Source: Methylobacterium sp. Leaf123 (GTDB taxonomy: Bacteria; Pseudomonadota; Alphaproteobacteria; Rhizobiales; Beijerinckiaceae). From it: a stretch of DNA of 64,000 nt. The notes below the pieces were generated by a model, which saw only the letters and a list, made by a program, of their open reading frames with translations, had not been told where the DNA came from and searched no databases. A program made the translations under genes and the position numbers. Positions 58,351-64,000 of this stretch are shown here, piece by piece. The DNA is taken from NCBI RefSeq assembly GCF_001423405.1, contig NZ_LMNS01000039.1, forward strand, positions 189,975 through 253,974, read 5' to 3'. The first letter of the stretch is position 1. Each line of letters begins with the position of its first letter.

Positions 58351-58812
58351 ATGGCCATGGGAACCGCGCGTTCGGCGAGCGACGACGAGGACGGCCTCGA
58401 CGCCACGCCGATGTCCGAGATCAACGTCACGCCGATGGTCGACGTGATGCTGGTGCTGCTGATCATCTTCATGGTGGCCGCGCCGCTGATGACGACGGGC
58501 GTGCCGGTGCAGCTGCCGAAGACGACCGCCGCCAAGGTGGCGCAGTCGCAGAAGCCCCTCGAAGTCTCCATCGACAAGGACGGCAATCCGTTCATCGCCA
58601 AGGACGGCTTCACGCCGGAGACGATCCTGCCGCGCCTGAAGCAGCTCAGGGGGGAGAACCCGGATCAGGTCGTGCTCGTGCGCGGCGACCGGGACGTGCC
58701 CTACGGCAAGATCATGGAGGTGATGGGCCTCGTCGGCCAGGCGGGCTTCACCAAGGTCTCGCTGATTGCCCAGTCGGCGGGTGGCGCGCCGGCTGCCGGA
58801 ACGCCCCGTTAA
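58351..58812 (+). CDS. exbD: ExbD/TolR-family protein
   Basis: The 153-residue protein has one N-terminal transmembrane helix (about 27-47) carrying the essential aspartate in MSEINVTPMVDVMLVLLIIF and a periplasmic domain (LEVSIDKDGNPFIAKDGF). It partners ExbB. It lies 84 bp after exbB and about 5 bp before tonB. Confidence 0.93.
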   Translation: MAMGTARSASDDEDGLDATPMSEINVTPMVDVMLVLLIIFMVAAPLMTTGVPVQLPKTTAAKVAQSQKPLEVSIDKDGNPFIAKDGFTPETILPRLKQLRGENPDQVVLVRGDRDVPYGKIMEVMGLVGQAGFTKVSLIAQSAGGAPAAGTPR

Positions 58813-58816
58813 GCCG

Positions 58817-59941
58817 ATGGCCGCTCCCAAGCCAGCTCCGAAGGCCGCCGCCATGCCGCCGATGCAGGCCCCTATGCCGGCTCCCGTGCCGGCTCATGCC
58901 GGGCAGGGATTACCCTCGGGCCCGTCCGAGGGAGGCGGCCAGGGGCGCCTCGCGGCCGCCTTCGTCCTGGCCCTGGCCCTGCACGCCGCGGGGTTGGTCG
59001 GCATCACCTATCTGCATCTGACGCCGCCCGCGCCCCCCGGCGAGCAGGAGATCACGATCGATCTCGCGCCGCAGATGGCGGAGGCCGAGACCCAGGCGCC
59101 GGCCGAGTCGCAACGGGTCGAAGAGATCCCCGAAGAGGCCAAGCCCGAGGGCGAGCCGGAGACGGCCGAGCCGGTCGAGACACCGGACGAGGTGAAGCCC
59201 CCGCCTCCCCCCGAGATGACGGAGGTGATGCCGGAAGAGGTGCAGCCGCCACCGCCGCCGGAAGCCGTCACGGAAGTTCCGCCCGACACGGTGCCCCCGC
59301 CGCCGGAGGAGGAGCAGCTCATCGCATCCGAGGCGCAGGAAGCGGAGCCGCTGGCGCCGCCCCCACCCGTGGTGGCGAAGGCGCCGGAGCCGCCCAAGCC
59401 CGATCCCAAGATCGAGGAGCGCCGCAAGGCCGCGCTGGAGAAGAAGCGCGAGGCTGAGCGCGAGGCACGCCGCAAGGAGATCCTCGAGAAGAAGCGCGAG
59501 GAGGCGCAGAAGGAAGCGCGGATCAAGGCCGCCAAGGCGAAGGCCGAGCGCGACGCCGCCCGGCGTGCCCAGGCGGCGCAGGCGGGCAATTCGCAGCGCA
59601 ACTCCGCCGCGACCTCGCGTCAGAGCGCGACGGGCACGGCCGCAGCGGCCAACGACCCCAACGCCATGGCGGCCTGGAAGGGCTCCATCGCCGCGACGAT
59701 CCGCGGCCGGATGAACCGTGAGGCCGCGGCCGGCACCAGCGGCGGCGTGGCGACCGTGCGCTTCACCGTGAGCCGTTCCGGTGCGGTGAGCGGCGCGACC
59801 CTGGCCAGCAGCAGCGGGATCGGCGCCATCGACAGCGCCGCGCTCGCGGCGGTGCGCGGCAGTCTGCCGCCCGCCCCCGCCGGGGTGACGCAGTCGAGCC
59901 TGCCCGTCGTCGTGCCGCTGCGCTTCAGCCCTGGCCGCTAG
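58817..59941 (+). CDS. tonB: TonB energy transducer
   Basis: The 374-residue protein has a Pro/Ala-rich cytoplasmic lead, one membrane helix (about 45-67: AAAFVLALALHAAGLVGITY), and a long Pro/Glu/Lys linker across the periplasm with an Ala/Lys/Arg/Glu coiled stretch (about 190-270). The C-terminal TonB domain (VATVRFTVSRSGAVSGATL, PVVVPLRFSPGR) engages outer-membrane receptors. The start ATG at 58817 lies just after the exbD stop. Confidence 0.92.
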   Translation: MAAPKPAPKAAAMPPMQAPMPAPVPAHAGQGLPSGPSEGGGQGRLAAAFVLALALHAAGLVGITYLHLTPPAPPGEQEITIDLAPQMAEAETQAPAESQRVEEIPEEAKPEGEPETAEPVETPDEVKPPPPPEMTEVMPEEVQPPPPPEAVTEVPPDTVPPPPEEEQLIASEAQEAEPLAPPPPVVAKAPEPPKPDPKIEERRKAALEKKREAEREARRKEILEKKREEAQKEARIKAAKAKAERDAARRAQAAQAGNSQRNSAATSRQSATGTAAAANDPNAMAAWKGSIAATIRGRMNREAAAGTSGGVATVRFTVSRSGAVSGATLASSSGIGAIDSAALAAVRGSLPPAPAGVTQSSLPVVVPLRFSPGR

Positions 59942-59998
59942 GCCGGCATCGTTCTCTCATCCGCTGCGTTGTCCCGCTCACACCGGACAGCGCGGCGG

Positions 59999-60568
59999 AT
60001 GACCATCTTCTTCACGAGCGACACGCATTTCGGCGATCCCCGGATTCTGCGGATCGACCGGCGGCCCTTCGTCGATCTGCCGGCCCACGACGCGGCCCTG
60101 GTCGAGGCTTGGAACACTATCGTCGGGCCGGACGACACCGTCTGGCATCTCGGCGACTTCGCCCTCGGCCCCCCACCGGAGCGCATCGCGGCCCTGCTCG
60201 GCGCGCTCAACGGCCACAAGCATCTCATCGTCGGCAACAATGACGGCCCCGCCAGCCTCTCGGCGCCCGGCTGGGCCTCGGTGGCGCATTATGCGGAGAC
60301 CGAGGTCGAGGGTCGCCGGCTCGTGCTGTGCCACTACGCCTTCCGGACCTGGAACGGCCTCGGTCGCGGCGCGATCAATCTGCACGGCCATTCCCACGGC
60401 CGGCTCAAGCCGATCCCGCGACAATACGATGTCGGCGTCGATCCACAGGGCCTGCGCCCCGTCACCCTCGACCAGATTCTCGTCTCTCGCCGGGGGCGTG
60501 GCTCGGAGACGGCGCGCCGAAACCGCGCCGGGCAGGATTCCGCTCGGACGGAAGCCGCCGAGGGATAG
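59999..60568 (+). CDS. Calcineurin-like phosphoesterase
   Basis: The 189-residue metallophosphoesterase has metal motifs TSDTHFGD, VWHLGDFALG, IVGNNDGP and LHGHSHGR. These are of the small stand-alone type often placed after other operons. It overlaps no gene and follows tonB by 57 bp. The natural substrate is unknown. Residues after about 165 are Arg-rich and unlikely to be part of the fold. Confidence 0.9.
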   Translation: MTIFFTSDTHFGDPRILRIDRRPFVDLPAHDAALVEAWNTIVGPDDTVWHLGDFALGPPPERIAALLGALNGHKHLIVGNNDGPASLSAPGWASVAHYAETEVEGRRLVLCHYAFRTWNGLGRGAINLHGHSHGRLKPIPRQYDVGVDPQGLRPVTLDQILVSRRGRGSETARRNRAGQDSARTEAAEG

Positions 60569-60804
60569 GCGGGTCGATCGCGTCCGATCGCGCCGAAGGT
60601 TCCGCCGAGAATCATCCAAGAAACTTTCAAGAATCTTGGCAGATCCCGTCAACCGTTCTCGGAACCATCGGCTGAGCGTCACCGTTCAAAGGACCGACAC
60701 GGACGACGACGCCGCGACAGAATCAGTGAAGACACTGTGATGGTCGCGCGTTGAGTTCCTCTTAACCTTTTCACGACTTCGGTCGAACACAGTCGGTCTG
60801 CCCC

Positions 60805-61131
60805 ATGCGTCACCTCATGCGACACACCGTTTTCGCCGGCCTTGCGGCCTCCCTCGTCGGCGTCTCTCTGGTTTCCTCCGCGCTCGCGGCACCCGGCTGC
60901 CTCGACGGCCGCCGCAAGATCCAGGAAGCCAGCGCCCTGCGCTATCAGGCCCGCCAGGAAGCGCGGCTCGGCAATCACGACCGGGTTTGTGACACCCTCG
61001 ACGAGATCGGCGACCGCTACCACGAGGCGCAGGACGCCTTCGAGGATTGCGGGGCCGACATCGTCTCGATCGATCTGCGCAGCGAGCTTCGGTCCCTGCG
61101 GGCCGCCAAGCAGGTCAACCGCTGCGACTGA
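60805..61131 (+). CDS. Small secreted cysteine-containing protein
   Basis: The 108-residue protein has a signal peptide (MRHLMRHTVFAGLAASLVGV, cleavage near ALAAPG). The short helical mature part has four cysteines (PGCLDG, RVCDTL, EDCGAD, NRCD) that could form two disulfides. No family is recognised. A second ATG at 60817 is an alternative start. Confidence 0.65.
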   Translation: MRHLMRHTVFAGLAASLVGVSLVSSALAAPGCLDGRRKIQEASALRYQARQEARLGNHDRVCDTLDEIGDRYHEAQDAFEDCGADIVSIDLRSELRSLRAAKQVNRCD

Positions 61132-61318
61132 CCGGGGCCGACCCGCGCCCCGCGGGTCGAGACCGCCTGTAACCCGATGCTGCAAAAGCCGGATCCGTCC
61201 GCGGGCCGGAGTGTGGTCCCGCACCGCCAAGCGTCACCGTGAAGCGCAGGTTCTTTGCAACGAAACCGATCGCTTCGCGCCGGAAGAAACTCTCCCTCCT
61301 TCGTTTCAGGGTCTCGCC

Positions 61319-61459
61319 ATGATCGCCGCCGACAGCGCCCTCCGTCAGCCCGCCGCCGAAATGCGGACCGGTCCTTCGTTCGCCGCCGCCCTGTTCGGCT
61401 TCCTCGGCAGCACCGTTGCGACGACGATGGTGATGTTCCTGCTCAGCAGCAGCGTCTGA
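61319..61459 (+). CDS. Small 46-residue membrane protein
   Basis: The ATG at 61319 opens a frame with a polar start (MIAADSALRQPAAEMRTG) followed by one hydrophobic helix (SFAAALFGFLGSTVATTMVM) and a stop. Helix and length fit a small membrane protein, but no family can be named and the ribosome site is weak. Confidence 0.45.
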   Translation: MIAADSALRQPAAEMRTGPSFAAALFGFLGSTVATTMVMFLLSSSV

Positions 61460-61563
61460 CACCGTATCCGCTCGGTGAGCGCGGGTTCAGGACGGCGCGG
61501 CGCTCGCGTGAAGCACGACATCGCGCCCTGCAAAGCGAATGCCCCGCTTTCGTGGGGCCTGCT

Positions 61564-61803
61564 TCAGGGGGCGACCGACCAGAGGCGGTTGGGCGAGAAC
61601 AGCATCTCCGGATTGCCGACTTGGTTCGCCGTCTTCGGCACCGGGCAGCGGGGCGTCTCGGGGCGGGGGGCGATCACGATCGCGGCCTGAGTGGGTGGCA
61701 CGAGACCCAGTCGCGCTTGGACCGCCGGGTGCCGCGCAGCAGTGATGGTGACGACGCCGGCGATGATGCAGCCGGCCATCAAGCCGAGAAAGAAGTTCGT
61801 CAT
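61564..61803 (-). CDS. Small single-pass membrane-anchored protein
   Basis: The 79-residue protein begins MTNFFLGLMAGCIIAGVVTI, a helix at the N-terminus acting as an anchor, followed by a Pro-rich periplasmic or cytoplasmic tail (APRPETPRCPVPKTA). No family recognised. It is divergent from flaF. Confidence 0.55.
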   Translation of the reverse strand: MTNFFLGLMAGCIIAGVVTITAARHPAVQARLGLVPPTQAAIVIAPRPETPRCPVPKTANQVGNPEMLFSPNRLWSVAP

Positions 61804-61980
61804 CTGAAGCGGGTTCCGGACCCGATGCGGCACGGACTGGCCATAAAGGCCGCCACGCCGAAGCACTCGCCCCCTTTCGGGGCGCCAATGCGGCAGATTC
61901 CTCGCATACTTGGTTTTAACAAAAGCGATGCATTGATTCGCCTGCGATCGGCCGAGGGCGGCGCAGGGAGAACACCGAAG

Positions 61981-62355
61981 ATGCAGTACGCGGCCAATGC
62001 CTATGCGAAGGCCTCGCGCGTGGCGCTCTCTCCTCGGGAAGCCGAGGCGGCCGTTCTGTTGAAGGCCGCCGGCCGACTCCAGTCCCTCGGTTCACAGGTC
62101 GAGGCGGGGCCGGCTCTCAACGAGGCGCTGACATTCAACCAGCGCGTCTGGACGATCCTGGCCTCCGCCGCGACCGAGCCGAGCAGCCCGCTCCCCCCCG
62201 AGGTGCGCACCAGCATGGCGCAGCTCTCGGCCTTTGTGTTCCACACGATCGTGGACACGATGATCGAGCCGACGGCGCAGAAGATCGAGTCCCTGGTCTC
62301 GCTCAACAACCACATCGCCGCCGGGCTTCAGGGCGACGCCGGGCCTGGGGCGTAA
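61981..62355 (+). CDS. flaF: Flagellar biosynthesis regulator FlaF
   Basis: The 124-residue protein has MQYAANAYAKASRVALSPRE, AAVLLKAAGRLQSL, ALTFNQRVWTILASAATEPS and LSAFVFHTIVDTM, the features of alphaproteobacterial FlaF. In other alphaproteobacteria FlaF promotes flagellin translation and secretion, opposite to the repressor FlbT. Here no flagellin or flbT is adjacent; a FlaG-like gene lies next to it on the opposite strand. Confidence 0.85.
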   Translation: MQYAANAYAKASRVALSPREAEAAVLLKAAGRLQSLGSQVEAGPALNEALTFNQRVWTILASAATEPSSPLPPEVRTSMAQLSAFVFHTIVDTMIEPTAQKIESLVSLNNHIAAGLQGDAGPGA

Positions 62356-62523
62356 CAGCCGGCAGACTACCCGCCGAATCGAATCACAACCGCCGGATCA
62401 GCCGCCTTCGGCCGCGTGCTGTCCGGGCGCATGCGCCGTTGGTCGTTGCGGCGCGCCGGTGCCCACCCCCCCCGAGGTGCTGTTTCCATCGGAGGGCGCG
62501 GGGCGGCTCGGCGGAGTGGCCGG

Positions 62524-62871
62524 TCAGGCCGTCTTGGCGATGCGCTCGCCCGGAAACGGCGCCGCTTCCCGCGCATAGGCCCGCGCCTTGAGAATCACTT
62601 CGTCAGGGATCTGCATCACCACATCGCCGGTCTGCGGATCGGTGACCCGGAAAACGAGGCTCTGGCTGTCCGCATCGCGGGTATAGGCCCGCCGATCCGG
62701 CTCGGACGGTTTCGCCTCCGTGCTCTCGGGGCTCACCGCGACGGTGACCGCGGGGTCGAGCACGCGGGAGGCTGGGGCCTCGTCGCGAACGGTTTCCGCG
62801 ACCGGTCGGACGGGGGTGATGGGGGCGGTTGAGACGGGCGGCGTCGAGGCCGCGGCCCTGATCGGGTCCAT
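62524..62871 (-). CDS. FlaG-like flagellar protein
   Basis: The 115-residue protein has a Pro/Ala/Val-rich disordered N-terminal half. The C-terminal motif SLVFRVTDPQTGDVVMQIPD resembles FlaG proteins. FlaG influences filament length in some bacteria; that role here is inference. It is convergent with flaF, 168 bp away. Confidence 0.55.
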   Translation of the reverse strand: MDPIRAAASTPPVSTAPITPVRPVAETVRDEAPASRVLDPAVTVAVSPESTEAKPSEPDRRAYTRDADSQSLVFRVTDPQTGDVVMQIPDEVILKARAYAREAAPFPGERIAKTA

Positions 62872-63087
62872 GGCTGCATTCCTTCAGTTCCGGCGCGAAG
62901 CCGGCCCTCAGGAGATTGCGCGCGTCGCTACCGGAGTCTTAAGGCCAGCCGCTTGTCCCCTGCGAACGCCTGCCAGCCTCACCGATCCGTAAAGATTGCC
63001 TGAAGAGTTTTCGCGAATTCGCATCAAACGATCGGTTCTGCGAGGATGGCCGCCCGCCGGACGGCCATCCCGCATTCGACGCGCGGC

Positions 63088-64000
63088 TTACTCCGCCGCG
63101 TCGACGTAGAGCTTGCCGCCCTCTTCCAAGAACTCCTGGGACTTGGCCGCCATGCCGGCTTGGCGCTCGGCGTCGCTCATCGGCTGGGCTTGGCCGATGA
63201 CGATGCCGGCCTCCTCCATGGCGAGCACGTCGGCGCGCAGATCCTGCGTGATCTTCATCGAGCAGAATTTCGGGCCGCACATCGAGCAGAAATGGGCGAC
63301 CTTGTGCGCGTCCTTGGGCAGGGTCTCGTCGTGGTAGGCGCGCGCCGTGTCGGGATCCAGCGAGAGGTTGAACTGGTCCTCCCAGCGGAAGTCGAAGCGG
63401 GCGCGGCTGAGGGCGTCGTCGCGGAGCTGCGCGGCGGGGTGGCCCTTGGCGAGGTCGGCGGCGTGCGCGGCGATTTTGTAGGTGATGACGCCGGTCTTCA
63501 CGTCGTCGCGGTTCGGCAGGCCGAGATGCTCCTTGGGCGTGACGTAGCAGAGCATCGCCGTGCCGAACCAGCCGATCATCGCCGCGCCGATGCCGGAGGT
63601 GATGTGGTCGTAGCCCGGCGCGATGTCGGTGGTCAGCGGGCCGAGGGTGTAGAACGGCGCCTCGCCGCACTCGCGCAACTGCTTCTCCATGTTGACCTTG
63701 ATCTTGTGCATCGGCACGTGGCCGGGGCCCTCGATCATGGTCTGGCAGCCCTTGTCCCAGGCGATCTTGGTGAGTTCGCCCAAGGTCTCCAGTTCGGCGA
63801 ACTGGGCCGCGTCGTTGGCATCCGCGATCGAGCCCGGACGCAGGCCGTCGCCGAGCGAGAACGACACGTCGTAGGCCCGCATGATGTCGCAGATCTCGTC
63901 GAATCGCTCGTAGAGGAACGATTCGCGGTGCCCGGCGAGGCACCAACGCGCCATGATCGAGCCGCCGCGCGACACGATGCCGGTGGTGCGCCGCGCGGTG
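63088..64000 (-). CDS. thiC: Phosphomethylpyrimidine synthase, C-terminal part (cut by window end)
   Basis: This radical-SAM enzyme makes the pyrimidine of thiamine (HMP-P) from aminoimidazole ribotide. The visible part, about 304 codons, runs from TGIVSRGGSIMARWC through SFSLGDGLRPGSIADAND, MIEGPGHVPMHKI and TSGIGAAMIGWFGTAMLCYV to the C-terminal 4Fe-4S ligands CSMCGPKFCSMKI. The frame stays open to base 64000 with family-like sequence (TARRTTGIVS), so the start lies beyond the window. Any thiamine riboswitch would be upstream, outside it. Confidence 0.97.
   Translation of the reverse strand, partial: TARRTTGIVSRGGSIMARWCLAGHRESFLYERFDEICDIMRAYDVSFSLGDGLRPGSIADANDAAQFAELETLGELTKIAWDKGCQTMIEGPGHVPMHKIKVNMEKQLRECGEAPFYTLGPLTTDIAPGYDHITSGIGAAMIGWFGTAMLCYVTPKEHLGLPNRDDVKTGVITYKIAAHAADLAKGHPAAQLRDDALSRARFDFRWEDQFNLSLDPDTARAYHDETLPKDAHKVAHFCSMCGPKFCSMKITQDLRADVLAMEEAGIVIGQAQPMSDAERQAGMAAKSQEFLEEGGKLYVDAAE

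Overview
The window is GC-rich alphaproteobacterial chromosome, most likely Methylobacterium or Methylorubrum (order Hyphomicrobiales/Rhizobiales). The strongest pointer is a complete N-methylglutamate (NMG) pathway for methylamine use. Other pointers are the gene order mdh-sucCD-sucAB-lpd, the Hsp20/DUF1150 pair, FlaF, and palindromic intergenic repeats. Almost everything is intact. There is no CRISPR array, prophage or rRNA operon.

Region 1 (1-3.8 kb): the end of an IS5-type element abuts a chemoreceptor gene that appears to have lost its native start. A very small membrane ORF, a tRNA-Gly(CCC) and a small membrane protein follow. Region 2 (3.9-15.0 kb) is the NMG island. The genes gmaS, mgsC, mgsB and mgsA lie on the minus strand behind a GlxA/AraC-type regulator, and mgdABCD is divergent on the plus strand. 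Together they would convert methylamine to gamma-glutamylmethylamide, then to N-methylglutamate, then to glutamate plus a C1 unit. A terminator-like hairpin sits between mgsC and gmaS. Region 3 (15.1-18.3 kb): a visibly AT-richer orphan gene with a HEPN-type motif (likely acquired), a secreted WG-repeat-like protein and a LOV-domain hybrid histidine kinase.

Region 4 (18.5-28.9 kb): the TCA-cycle cluster mdh, sucC, sucD, sucA, sucB, a possible 57-residue membrane ORF, and lpdA, with a TetR gene upstream. Region 5 (29-34.9 kb): an in-frame AroK-AroB fusion, rlmN, pckA and recR. Region 6 (35-38.5 kb): a GT-C (DUF2029/GT87-like) membrane glycosyltransferase, then a DprE1-like and DprE2-like pair. 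This looks like a polyprenyl-phosphate-arabinose synthesis and transfer module of the mycobacterial kind, and is the most interesting possible system in the window. Region 7 (38.6-48.3 kb): def-fmt-truA, dapE, moeB-like, a SEC-C/DUF1186 protein, pheST, rplT and rpmI.

Region 8 (48.7-56.4 kb): a GT4 glycosyltransferase and a glycogen-debranching-like enzyme lie between rpmI and infC, which are usually adjacent. A second GT4 enzyme, an alpha/beta hydrolase and hsp20-DUF1150 follow; the hsp20 leader has a possible RNA thermometer. Region 9 (57-64 kb): an ExbB-ExbD-TonB system with a secreted companion protein, a phosphoesterase, small secreted or membrane proteins, FlaF, a FlaG-like protein and the 3' part of thiC, cut by the window end.

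All assignments come from reading the translated sequences and motifs; no searches were run.
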